Shown: positions 1 through 10,500 of the stretch, in pieces
Layout of the letters: each line of letters starts with the position of its first letter
How positions within the stretch are numbered: position 1 is the first letter of the stretch
Origin: Gracilaria caudata
Lineage: Eukaryota; Rhodophyta; Florideophyceae; Gracilariales; Gracilariaceae
Direction: 5' to 3'
Assembly (NCBI GenBank): GCA_030374735.1
Contig: JASCIV010000171.1
Span: 1-35,072, forward strand
DNA length: 35,072 nt
Position numbers and translations under genes: made by a program
The notes under the pieces: generated by a model
Told to the model about the DNA's origin: nothing
The model's database searches: none
Seen by the model: only the letters and a program-made list of their open reading frames with translations

Positions 1-2333
1 AAATGTGACTGACTTGGGCTTTTTAGTAGGTGACTATGACTTCTGGAATGCTGAAATTTTTAGTCACAAATACGCCCCTGGTTTTCATTCAATCTAAAAA
101 CTCTTTTCAACATTGCAATGAATAATATAACTGAGTACTATTCAAAAACTGTACTTGGTAAATCATAGTCATGAAATATTCTGCCTTACTCAGTCAGTCC
201 GAAAAAAGGGCTTGGGGAACCAAGATTTGTATTCCGGAGCATATTTTCTTTACAGGGCGCCGGGTTGGGGACGTTGTTCAACGACTAAGGCAGAAATGAG
301 ACGCATGGTGCACGTGATCAATGGTTTTAGTTCGAATGAAATTGTAATAAAGCAAGAAAAGACCAATGAACAACATCATCAAAAGCAGACAGCAATAATT
401 CCGTACTGTTTTGAAAAGCGGATGATGTGCTCATTGTGTTTGCTATGTATCAGCAGCTGCAAAAGTTTGAACACTGTGGAAGAAAGAATGTTTTTTATTG
501 TTTGTTCCACGGGTTGGATTGAAAGATGGCATCAAAGTATTAAATCTCAGCTGTGGCTAAGAAAGTCTCATACTTAACACAATGCAGGGAACTTTTAAAA
601 CCGCAAGATGAAATGGACGTAGAGAACAGTCACTGATGAAGAAGCGCAAAAGAAAGGTTGTAAGAGATTGTGCGCAAAGTGTCGTGCATTCGATGTGATG
701 CCATGAAACAAAATGTTCGAACCCATGAAGAACTATGGCGAACTGCTGACTCAGCAGTGTTGAGGAACATTTTGAGCTGAATTTTCAAGGAAATTAAACC
801 GTTTGTTTCCATCTTCTGTCAGGTAACTACATCCACACTTTCAAGACAGAAGGCGATTAAAAAACAATGGCTAAAAGGCAGGATATTTAAGATGGCGGGT
901 GTATTACATACAGTATGTACAAGCTTCTGAACTCTGACCTCAAACTTCGACCGTCACAATGAAGATATTCGCCTGATGTCGCGAAGCACGTACAGAGAGG
1001 AAGCGACAAAGTTGGAAAGGTGTTGCAGCTCATCGTACCTGACTGATGTCAAACTGTTGGGCTTCAATCCATATTTGGGAAATGTTGAATTTTTACCACA
1101 AATAGCTTTTCAAACGTTTTTGCTTCCTAAGTTTATGTCTAATGCAGTATGATGGTCTTCGAGTCTTCTCAAAATACAAGAAGACTTTATGTGCATATTC
1201 GTGAGGATACTCTAACTTTGTATGCAGTTTAGGGCACAACCCGCCTCCTGGGAGACCCCGGGCTCTGGGATTGCATCTGGTTGGAAGGAAATTGATCGGC
1301 AGTTTTAGGACGATGGTCTTAAAATGACGTCAACTATTTCATTTTAGGTTGCCCAAAGAGGAGCTTGTGAATTGCTCAAAGCGTCAGGGATCTCCCGTTG
1401 CTTCCATTTTGAATAAATGGCCTGGTCGATTGTTCGCCTCCCATGCCAGAGAACAGTTCTTTGAAATCGAAAAGTTCTGCCTTACTTTGTAATGAAGCGA
1501 TTGAACTCATAAACAAAAGATAGCGATATACATATATGCATACTGCCGAATTCAGAGCCGCTTTGTCTACTACATTACGCATATCATATCTGCAATAAAT
1601 GCCCAAAAGCCAATACACGCAGCCTCCAGATCACGAGAACGCACAGCAATCAACGCATTCGTGTGTTCACGTTTTGCTTTGGTGACCTTTACGCAATGCC
1701 TTTCCACACTTCACAGCTGCTGCAAAAGCAATTGTACGCTATTTATGAGTCATGTATTGATGTTCAGGCGCACTTCACCCCTTTGGAGTAGAAAATGTAA
1801 CTGCTAACCCAAAGTATGAGCGAAGGGAAAGCTTGTGCGTTGTTTTCTGCACGAGCTCATAGATTTAAAGGTTCTTCTTCTTCCATTGTCAAGAGAGACT
1901 ATTGCACCGCACTTGCACTTTTGTCGCATTTGCTAAATCAGGATTTTGGTTGCTCTCCTTTTCCATGTGGTGACGTTCTGATCGCACTAACCTGTTATAC
2001 ACTGCTGGACTCCAGCAGGTGGAGAGGAAAAAAGCTCAAAATTTGATGTTACCCTTCCAAGCAACAAATTTTTCTAGAGGCTTTCATCAGAAAACACCTC
2101 TCTTTAAGCTCGACGACAGCCCTTTCTTCGCTACATTTTTCTGCATGAGGGCTTCTAGAACATTCTGAAGTTTTAGAGCCGTGCTAGAAAGTAGGAATGA
2201 AAGAAAGAATGGTTTGAGCAGCACAACACCGCAAGCAGTGCTTAAAAACGTTACACTTCCTCACGATACATCAGATTGCCACACAGACGTATAATTGTGC
2301 AGATCCGTTTCTGACCTGGTTGGCGAAATGCTC
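1..2333. other. Gene-poor left flank
   Basis: I see no gene I can support here. Short open frames exist on both strands, but those I checked begin with TTG or GTG and resemble no family I know. The sequence is AT-rich with a few poly-purine runs, which fits decayed repeats. Two sites stand out: a 15-base near-palindrome at 743-757 that recurs inverted at 34575-34589, and a TGACGTCA octamer at 1325-1332. No promoter or polyadenylation signal could be tied to a transcript. Confidence 0.5.
743..757. repeat. 15-bp near-palindrome shared with 34575-34589
   Basis: The sequence CTGCTGACTCAGCAG occurs here. Its exact reverse complement lies at 34575-34589, and the similarity continues a further seven bases with one mismatch. 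The core is an AP-1-like TGACTCA. A 15-base match between the two ends of the window is unlikely by chance and suggests two remnants of one dispersed repeat family, although the near-palindromic form makes it less striking. No longer alignment is visible. Confidence 0.4.
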
Positions 2334-2434
2334 GAGCGCGCTTCTTCTCCACCAGCAAGCCAGCTGTTCGGGCTGTCGGCTTGCTGCTCTGACAGCCCGA
2401 ACAGCTGGCTTGCTGGTGAAGAAGAAGCGCGCTC
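2334..2434. repeat. 44-bp near-perfect inverted repeat (hairpin)
   Basis: The arms at 2334-2377 and 2391-2434 are reverse complements over 44 bases with a single mismatch, separated by a 13-base loop at 2378-2390. The arms begin GAGCGCGCTTCTTC. A stem this long and clean is either a recent foldback or MITE-type element or the template for a hairpin RNA. Open frames on both strands here are forced by the symmetry and are not genes. The loop contains TTGCTG, which could also pair with AGCAAGCC in an arm. Confidence 0.8.
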
Positions 2435-2504
2435 CGTGGCAACAACACAGGACTAGTGCTAGCCAATCATCTTTGAGAAGGTGCTGTACCACCTTGGTAC
2501 ATCT

Positions 2505-2539
2505 CGTTCATTGGCACGTGCCACCGCGGCACGTGAACG
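2505..2539. promoter_or_regulatory. Paired G-box (CACGTG) palindrome
   Basis: Two CACGTG cores at 2515-2520 and 2530-2535 sit inside a larger inverted repeat running from CGTTCA at 2505 to TGAACG ending at 2539. CACGTG is the classic binding site of bHLH and bZIP factors in plants and algae. The pair lies about 450 bases upstream of the glutathione-transferase-like start at 2987, so a role in that promoter is possible. It is also only about 70 bases from the long hairpin and may simply belong to the same decayed element. Confidence 0.3.
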
Positions 2540-2986
2540 AAGGTGCATTTTGCTCAATTAACCGCCGGTGATAGGCTGCATAGAATTTGCTTTACATACT
2601 GTGTGCCCAATGAGATGAGTTGCCTGCCCCCTAATGTGCGCCATCTAAACAACTTCATCAAACATGCAAAGCGTTGCGTTGAGCTTCGCAACCAAGTCTT
2701 AAAAGTACAACGTTTCTCTCTCTATACATAAACATATAAGCCTAATTCGGACTTAGTGTGGAAAAAGTCCAACACCATCTCCCTCGCGCGTTGGTCAAAG
2801 TAGAAACTACGATCTCATCCGCTGCATCACGAGTCGAGTTGACTCTGTCATGTGCTCATTCAAGATAACAATCCCTTCAACAGATCCACTCTATATGAAA
2901 AACACTCAAAACATTTTCAAGTCCCTCTTGTTCCGTCATCACCACCTGTCTCTACACCAACCTCTCTCCTCCATTGCCGCGCGATA

Positions 2987-3810
2987 ATGATGCCTGAAAT
3001 CAACCTCTTCGTCCTCCCCGGGTCGCTCTTCTGCACAAAGGTCATGTGTGCCCTCAATTACCTTGGTCTGCCCTTCACACTGACCTCATTCCAGTCCACC
3101 AAGCTGAAGAACCAGCTCCCCGCTCCCCATCTCGTCCCTGTCATGGAGTATAACGATAAAGTGATTGCAGATAGCTCCGAAATCCTCAAATTCTTGCATC
3201 TTTACACGCCGATTCCAACCGTCAGTTATACCCCGACGTCTCGGCCGGAGCCACCAAGTATCGGTACTGGTCTTCTGTCGAGAAACTAGAAAAATTCGCT
3301 CGCGATAATCTCTCCATGTACTGCTATTTCTTTGCAGCAGTATCTGAGTACGGCACTCAGAATGTGACCAAACCGTACATGAAGCTCGTGTTGCCCAAAT
3401 CACTGACGAAAGCAATGCCGTTTCTTCCCTCCTTAGCCTCCAGAGCAAATGCTTTTTCACTTCATCGACGCGTCACTCCTCTGTTGGGAGCTGATATCAT
3501 TGCCACCGAAGACATTGCCAAGGTAGGATTGCTTACTTCATTGAGGAGATTGGAAAAGTGCTTTGAAAATGACAAGCAACGGTATTTTTTCGCCACTGCT
3601 GGTCCTACCGCCGCTGACTTTGGAATCTTCGCCGCTCTCAAGCGTTTGCTGCATCCCATTCCGGCGTTATCGCCGGCGTTCGCTGCCGGTTATCCCAACT
3701 GCCTTCGTGACGCTGGTGATCTGCGGAGGTTGCAGGCGTTTTTCGATCACATGAACCAAAAATATTACCGAGGACAGATTGATTGGTCATGTGTTCCGTT
3801 CCGGTTATAA
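2987..3810 (+). pseudogene. Glutathione S-transferase-like gene with a frame break
   Basis: The N-terminal part is a thioredoxin-fold GST domain. It starts with beta-strand residues INLFVLPGSLFCTKV, followed by a proline-containing LVPVMEY segment and the diagnostic ADSSEILKFL motif that binds the gamma-glutamyl group in this family. The C-terminal part, in a different frame, is an all-helical GST C-domain with PTAADFGIFAALK near its end. Protein similarity passes from one frame to the other at about 3198-3215, just before a typical NRQLYPDVS segment, so one base appears to be missing. An intron is unlikely because no good splice pair fits and the conserved segment would be lost. ATG 2987 (or 2990) is chosen because the longer frame begins with GTG and its extra 45 residues are not GST-like. 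About 274 residues are expected, slightly longer than ordinary GSTs. It is either a young pseudogene or a sequencing error in a working detoxification enzyme. Confidence 0.72.
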
Positions 3811-4010
3811 CACTATAAATAATGGCTAGATGCTCGCGAAGAATGAGTGACCAACAGCTGACAAACCAAATGGGAATCGAGCCAAAATGTAACCCAGTAG
3901 AATCAGTTCAGCATCACAACTGAAATGCCCAACCTAGTGATGTGCGTTGCCTTGCGAGGCGTAAGAAACGACTGTAACTTTACTTTGACTAGGATGAAAC
4001 ACTTTGAACA

Positions 4011-4016
4011 AATAAA
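4011..4016 (+). terminator. AATAAA polyadenylation signal
   Basis: AATAAA lies 201 bases after the GST-like stop codon and is the first canonical hexamer downstream of it. It would fit the 3' end of that transcript. The distance is long for a compact genome, so the assignment is tentative. Confidence 0.3.
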
Positions 4017-4099
4017 TGTGTTGTTCGTGTTGTGTTTGAAATAACATGCGTTTTCGATGTAGAGATCTCCGCCCCATCAAGGACCTGCGAACTCAGAAA

Positions 4100-6060
4100 T
4101 ACCTGTGTTTGTACTGTCCCAATTTGTAGATGCGAGTAGCACTTGCTGTTGACGAAACGTGGAGAAGCGTCCGTCTCTCCGTGGCGCGTTGAGGTTGGGG
4201 AAACAAGTGTAAACGCAGAATGGCGATGATGCAAGATAGCAGAAGCTGTATTGGAGCGCAACGCGGCTCTCAAGTTGGAGAACAAGGAATGAAATTTGAA
4301 CGCTGTGAGGTGCGAACAGAAATCTTTCAACACGTTCCGGGATCACACTGGACAGCGGATGAAACGCGTTTACACTGTCGAAACAGAAGGCCGCGCAAAT
4401 TGGATGAGAATGTATTTCATTCCAGCATGGGAGCAACATGCGCAAGTGACGACGTTCTCCTCTTCTTTTCCACCGAAGCATGGAGAAGATGCAACCGATG
4501 TTGCGAAGGCACGCAGCTTATTGAGAGAACTTTCTACCAAGGGTGCCTGGCTGTCAACAGCCTCGTCGGTATACCTTGTGATGATTCATGTCCATCCAGA
4601 CGTCGATGTCGAAATCGGCATGTTAGCGTGTCCCGCGGAATACGCCCCGTAGCAGTGACATCGTTCAAGCAACCGCCAATGTGCTCCACTCAGTCGCAAA
4701 AAGTGTCGCTGTGCACCCATTTGAGATCGCTTGACTGCTTCGGGTTCGGGTCACGCGCAGATCAAAGTCACCGTCGTTATCAAGGCCGACATCGAACCAC
4801 GGCCACAGTACCCATTCGACCGATGCCGTGCGTGAATATCTCGTTGGTGGCGTCTCTGAACTTCAACAGGCCAGCCGCTTTGTAAAATAGTTAGCATGTA
4901 GTAGAACGCGACAATCTCCAGGATGTCGTCATTGTCGACGCCAATAGGGGGATCCACACAAATTGTGATGGAACAGAAAACCTTTGGGCACACGGAATCT
5001 GTACTCAACAAACACGTTCTCGTAGCCAAACCGAGAACGCCCACCTTTCCTTGGCGGCGCGTTCGCGAACAGCACTTCTGGAAAGTCGGTGCGTGAGAAC
5101 AAAAGGTCCATGAAAATGGCACTTCTGCTAGAACTATCCCTCTGTTGCATTGGAGGACGTCGGCTACAACGCGCTGGGGATTGACTTCGAACATCTGCGG
5201 TGTGGAACGAGCACGCCCATAGTTGCCACCGGGCGATTTGGTAAACCCGATGTTCTTAGAGCTGAGGGATGCTGGGACGAGCCCAATGCCGTGATTGCGG
5301 CGCCATTTCTGTCACGTCGAACTCGTGAAACATCCGTTGCCCGCGTTGAAGAAAATCCCGGTGTAGTAATTGTGTTGTTGTCAGAAGAACAGATTGAGAC
5401 GACCGTCAAACACGTTCTTCTCTTCCACGAGCGCATTGTATATTGTACCTGTCCGTGAGCGCAGATTTGGTAGCGTGTCTGAGCTTCTGAAACTCGGCGA
5501 CCGAGGTGCTAGTACCGATGGTAGCAATGAGTGCGGCTGCAAATGCGCTATCGTCCTCGAACAGCACGTTCCCCCAAAGCTCATGACATCCGACACCCGA
5601 CGAACACACAAAGCACACGGGCGGTGACAACATAAATGCGCGGTCGTTCAAAAGCGGCAGTCTCGGCGCTAAATGATGTCGTACACGCGCATACAATAGT
5701 CAGAAATACGCAGCGTCATAAACGCGGACGCAAATGGAAGCGAATGTACGTGAAGAATGCGCTTATGCAGGGCATCGTTCAGACACAGCGGGAGCGACGC
5801 GATAACACACTCCGCGATGTCGATGAGGCACAGCGACTTGTGAGCGGGTTGGGAGCGCGGTGTACGAGCAGCTTACGGGCTTGTGAAGCGGGAAAAGGGA
5901 AGCGAGTTGCGACGCGACATCACTCGCGTGGTGAGCGGCACCTTGTCCATGGGCTGGCCGGCAACGATGGCGGCGTGAGTTGGGGAGAATGATGGGAGAA
6001 TGTCTGCGGCGTGGCGGTGAAAGTGTGCGCGGGGAGCGAGCATGTTGACGGGCAGCTTGG
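4100..6060 (-). pseudogene. Decayed coding region, family not recognised
   Basis: On the minus strand, protein-like segments follow each other in order but change frame and contain stops. About 5406-5640 reads FEDDSAFAAALIATIG and then VAEFQKLRHATKSALTDR. A second frame continues with NALVEEKNVFDGRLNLFF. Near 4929-5150 comes FSRTDFPEVLFANAPPRK with FGYENVFVEYRFRVPKGF, and about 4840-4960 reads PPIGVDNDDILEIVAFYYML. An upstream piece near 5700-5830 reads LCLIDIAECVIASLPLCLNDALHKR. These have normal amino-acid composition with hydrophobic and charged residues alternating, unlike most shadow frames here. I do not recognise the family. A transposon protein or an old cellular gene are both possible. 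The longest plus-strand frames in this interval look like shadows. Confidence 0.3.
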
Positions 6061-6756
6061 GTAGAGCAATGAGAGAATAAAGAGAAACGCTTCAGTTACG
6101 GAAGGTAGATCATCGCATGTTAGTACATGAATTGATGCTGCGGCTGTGCGGTGATGTGAGCGAGCTTGGGTCTGGAAGGCATCAAGCCGGACGAGCGCAA
6201 TCTAAACCACGGCGAAGAGACGGGTTGTGACCGTGAACGATCATGGATACAAGGGTACAAGGGCACATGATGTCACTCCTCGAGTCCTCAACGGCCATCG
6301 AACGCTTTTCTCACCGAAAACTTCATCGTACTCCTCAGTGAGGCTGTGTCCGATCCCAACTGTCCGACGAGGAAGGAGAGGCGAAAGAAAATTAGACATT
6401 CTGTGGTCAGCACGGATCTTTGGAATTTGAAGAGCGATGACGACAGCGTACAACGCTGAATTCGACAGTAACAATGCGCATCGTGCTAATTCCAAATGCA
6501 CAGCAACCAAACAGGAACCACGTCGCCTTCCATGCCCGACCGAAAAGATACAAGTTAAGCGTTCCTCGCATCGTTCCGTCCAATAGTGGGACGTACATAG
6601 TGCACTTGTTCACGGTTCAGCTGCATTCTAATTATTGTCAGCAGCTGTCAGAATCTCTAGCGCACCACGGCGTCACACGAAACAATTCTAACTCTCCTTC
6701 CTCTCTCACCTCTCCTACGACACAGACCGGCTGACAAATGGGGTCGTCGGATTCGG

Positions 6757-6764
6757 TATAAAAA
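6757..6764 (+). promoter_or_regulatory. TATA box
   Basis: TATAAAAA is preceded by GC-rich and followed by CT-rich sequence, as at a metazoan- or plant-like core promoter. Initiation would be expected roughly 25-35 bases downstream, in the pyrimidine-rich stretch near 6785-6800. A splice donor follows at 6853. TATA boxes of this quality are rare in this window; the only other is at 13145. Confidence 0.5.
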
Positions 6765-6852
6765 GAGCGCGTCGCTCCCCCACGCTCTCGTCTTTCCCTT
6801 CTTCTGGTACCGGAAGTACCTGAGTCAGAGCCTGGGGGCGGATGTCTGTGAG

Positions 6853-7481
6853 GTAAGAAGCCTCAGCATCCAAATCGTGGAGGTGTTTCCTGGCGGTCAC
6901 GAGACATATAACTCCCGCCGCCGGGTGATACCTCGCGATGCCCTGGGCTGGGACTCAGAAGGGGTTTCTGGGGAGTTGAGAGCCCCCAGTTGCCCGGACG
7001 GGGCGGGCTCTTCCCGTAGTCGTGGCCTGGGGGCGGGCAGGGCGACTATTGGGAAGGGCCTCAACCAGTCCCTGGAAACTCTCACCACCGGGGGGTCTTG
7101 TCCCCGGTGGGGACCTTGGAAGCCGTCGGGGATGGGGAGTGGTGCCCCTAGTCCTGGGTCTGGGGATCTGACCACCCCAGCCCGAAGGGCGCCGGGGGGT
7201 GACGTCCCCGGTAGCCTAATGGAAGTTGGAAGATTATGGGGATGGGGGGTGGAGACCCTAGTCCCGGGAATGGGGATTTCATCGCCTCAGCCCGAAGGGC
7301 GCCGGGGGGTGGCGTCCCCGGTAGCCTAATGGAAGACCTTGGAAGAATATGGGGATGGGGAGTAGCGCCCCCAGTCCCGGGACTGGGGATTTCATCACCC
7401 CAGCCCGAAGGGAGCCGGGGGGTGATGTCCCCGGTAGCCTAATGCCACTCCTAACAAATGATTTTTCTTCTTCTTCTTTAG
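6853..7481 (+). other. Predicted 629-nt spliceosomal intron
   Basis: The donor GTAAGA follows AG. The acceptor is preceded by TTCTTCTTCTTCTTTAG, and CTAAC lies 26 bases upstream of the acceptor AG. All three match spliceosomal consensus elements. Most of the intron is GC-rich with strong hairpin potential and includes three tandem repeat units at 7116-7444. The reading frame that spans it on the plus strand begins with GTG, is Gly/Pro/Arg-rich and is best explained by base composition. Other genes in the window are single-exon, so a repeat-filled intron is unusual here. Confidence 0.45.
7116..7444 (+). repeat. Three tandem GC-rich repeat units of about 110 bp
   Basis: The units run at 7116-7225, 7226-7338 and 7339-7444. 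Each opens with TTGGAAG, continues through GGGGATGGGG and an AGTCC(C/T)GGG centre, then CAGCCCGAAGGG, and closes with CCCCGGTAGCCTAATG. Each contains a stem of CCGGGG against CCCCGG. In unit 3 the centre is a perfect 20-base palindrome at 7369-7388, while units 1 and 2 carry decayed versions. Related but less regular sequence extends upstream to about 6900. The differences between units are mostly point changes that keep the stems. Confidence 0.8.
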
Positions 7482-7558
7482 CTTAGAACCATTAGAGAAT
7501 TCTGTATAGGTAGATATCGTAGTCTTCGTTGTTGTTAGAAGTACCGCATTAAGGTTTC

Positions 7559-7564
7559 AATAAA
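7559..7564 (+). terminator. AATAAA polyadenylation signal
   Basis: AATAAA follows the predicted acceptor by about 80 bases and would end the short transcript started by the TATA box at 6757. It is preceded by GTTTC and followed by mixed sequence. This is a canonical hexamer, but it is common in AT-rich DNA. Confidence 0.35.
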
Positions 7565-7581
7565 GATACTGGCATCGGCCA

Positions 7582-10500
7582 ATTTTTGTCGAACTTCTTT
7601 GCTAAACTCTGTACCCAGAGCGCTAAGAAAAGTGCTTTCGAGAAAGAATTGAGAAAGCATTGGGCATTATCTATAGAGGAGATGGGAAAGTGTATGGATC
7701 TTGGGATGGAGAAATTAAGAGCGAGCTAGCGAACGAAAAAGGGTTCTTCGACAATTTCGGAACTGTAGCCCAGGAATCTGAGCACGAACAAGTTTCTCTT
7801 ATTGAACAACATTGGCGTTTCCGGAAATGAAGATCGTCGGGGTTAGAATCTGAGGGGATCACGTAGGATGCACGAAGAAATACTCTTCTGTTTATCACAA
7901 GTTCAACTATCTTTGTTTACTCTGAACAAGGAAAACAGCCTTTGCTCCGTTAAATTACTAGTTCTGTACGCATTGTTACTTGTTAACATGATTGTGGAAC
8001 TTTGAACCAACACAAAGACTGCCTGACTTCTATAGAGAGCAAAGAATCGAGATAATGCTGGTTCAGAGGTCCAGACAAGGAAAAAATGATGTCCTACATA
8101 TACGGTTGGATTGATTGAAGGATTGTGTTCAGAGGCTTCTGCATGCAGCGCAGGTTAAACAACATCAGCGAACATAATAACTTAAGGGGTTGCTCGGAAA
8201 ATGTATTTACAAGTGTACATGGACTTCCGTTCTCGTCATTGCGCGGGCATCAGGTTCCACAGAGATACAGAGATACCTTCACTGCTCGGGAAACAAATTT
8301 ACTACTGGTAGAAAGTGTGCTTTACTGATGCTAAGCTCCATCTTGGACGACATTCAATGTCGGGGTCACAAATGAAGCTAAATCTTCCGCCATTGCATCG
8401 CCAACCAAATTCTTCAGAGCACAGATGCCAAAGTAATTGAGCTCTAATGGGTTTCCTAGCTCCGGGTCAGACAAGTTATCACTGTGTTTCATGTTTGACG
8501 GAGCGAGAACTTGTCTGAAGATCAGACTCTGATGCGCTCCAAAGACTCATCAAATACCATGATCACGTCAGGGGTGTATGGATGAATGACGAAGAATCCT
8601 GCTCTTCCGGCGAGAAGAGGTTGAAGCACAGCTCAACCATCGCACACGCTCTGATGAACCTGCTTCGTGGACTTCCATTGACTCTTGCACTGAGAGATGG
8701 ACAAACCGATTTGTTTTCTTCGTACATCGTTATATTGTTTCAGTACAACGCAAGGGGTGTATGACCATTGTTGTGCATCGCCGACGCGTGCGGGATCTGG
8801 GCGCAGGTGGCTTGGATCGTAGGATGTATAGGAAGATGACCTTCGTGGCTTGACAATGAAGTGCTGGTCTTCCTTCATTCCGTGAACGCTGCAACTGAGA
8901 CCGCATCTCGGCTTTCGTATGGAGAGAGCGAGGCGTCGTTCAATCGATTTGGTCCTAACAGCGTCGATATTGAGGGCGGGTTACTGCATGATCATGACAC
9001 AAGCAGCCGATGGGAACGCGTCAAATAGACGCAAAGCGCGTCAGATGAAATTAGTTTAAGCACGCGTTAAACATATGAACCCAGTAGGTCCGAGCAGCTT
9101 GAAGACAAAAGCTTATAGCTTGCGCGCAACCTGAGCGTGATTTCTACCGCCCGGTCATCGCTGTCTTGCACAATCATGGTTCTCGCTTTTCTTCTCAAAG
9201 CTGCGAAGCGGGAGACTTCCAGGATGAGACAAGCTTTTGGTGCATATAAATCGCCTCTGACATGATTGTCCCAAATTTGTTGTGGGCAGAAGTTGTGACG
9301 CTGGAGGATGTAGACGATGAGAGCAAAAAAGCCGGCGCTGGGCGTCTATTGCGGTGTGGTAAAGAGTACGATTCTCGCAGCTGATGACGTGGCAACAGCA
9401 TGTGATCAGGAAGGTGATAAGCAAAAAGCTCAGATGATCAGGCCGATAACCAGCGTCGAAGAGCACGTTGGGGTTCTTAGTAGCGCATCGTCGACGATGG
9501 GGCCTTGGCAGGGAGCGACAGTGTGGGCATGTCATATACAACGGAGCTGAAAAGCTAACGGGCTAGGACGCTTAGTTTAGCATCAGTTTTGGTCATTTCG
9601 TTGTGCAGGAGGCGGAGGTACAGAAACACTGACGTTCGGTAGGAGAATGGCAAAGATTGTGAAGTTAGTAGCTGCAGCAACCTTTGTGGAAATCATGGCC
9701 GCCACTTCGGTTTTGGCACAATGAGCACCTCGCGAGGGTGATATTGCACTAAACGTACGCTCCAAACAAGCCGTGGGAGTTGCAATGCAATCGTGCGGCA
9801 ATTTCCGCAAGTTGATAATGTTGACGCTCTTGTCAGTGGTTACATTGCAACTGATGCCCACTCCGTGCCGCGGCGTACCAGAACGTTGCACCTTTTACGG
9901 GAAGGCGGCTTCGTTGTTCCTTTGTGATGGTGCATTTGGAGTTTGCAGCGGCCCGTTTTAGACAGGTACATGTTCGCTTGGATAACTAGAGTCACGCTCC
10001 GCCCCCTCCCACTCCTGCCTCATCTTTTGCCGAGAAGTTGCTCACAAAGAGGCTGTCGGATTTGGCGCAAAAGGGAGCTCGATACCGTTTCCTTCTTGTC
10101 CTTCCTCTCTCAGGTAGCATGCAACGTCGGTACCATTTTCGCGTAGGGTGCGAGCGTTGTGAATCGATGCAACGCATTCGATGTGAACTTCGGTGGTTTA
10201 GGATTCATGCAAAACTCTGGATGTCGGTCCCGCTTATCCTTTGTTGCGTGTGGTTTCCTGTGTTTCAGAGAGGCATGCATTGTGGCAGAGATTTTTGGGG
10301 TCTATCCTGGAAGAGCGCTTGACGTGGTCGCGAGTTTTTCGGGTTCCTAGAGTGAAAAGTTGGATCTTTGTTGCAGAGACGCAAAGGTCCCGGCATCACC
10401 CCGCTAACTGTTGAGGTTGTAGGGTTGTGGAGTCCGCATGTTTGTCCAGTGTTTGAAGAGCGCGCGTGTGTCCAGCTGCCTACAACACTTTCTCGTTTTT

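Larger units (their letters stand above)
6788..7580 (+). ncRNA. Putative spliced, essentially non-coding transcript
   Basis: This is inferred from signals in the correct order: TATA box 6757, splice donor AG|GTAAGA at 6853, branch-like CTAAC at 7451, a pyrimidine tract and TTTAG ending at 7481, then AATAAA at 7559-7564. The first exon has one ATG at 6842. Spliced to exon 2 it would read only about eleven codons before TAG. The mature RNA of about 150-170 nt would therefore be short and nearly non-coding, so the intron may be the functional part, for example as a host for a structured RNA. No snoRNA, snRNA or tRNA signature was recognised. The exact 5' and 3' ends are estimates. Confidence 0.35.
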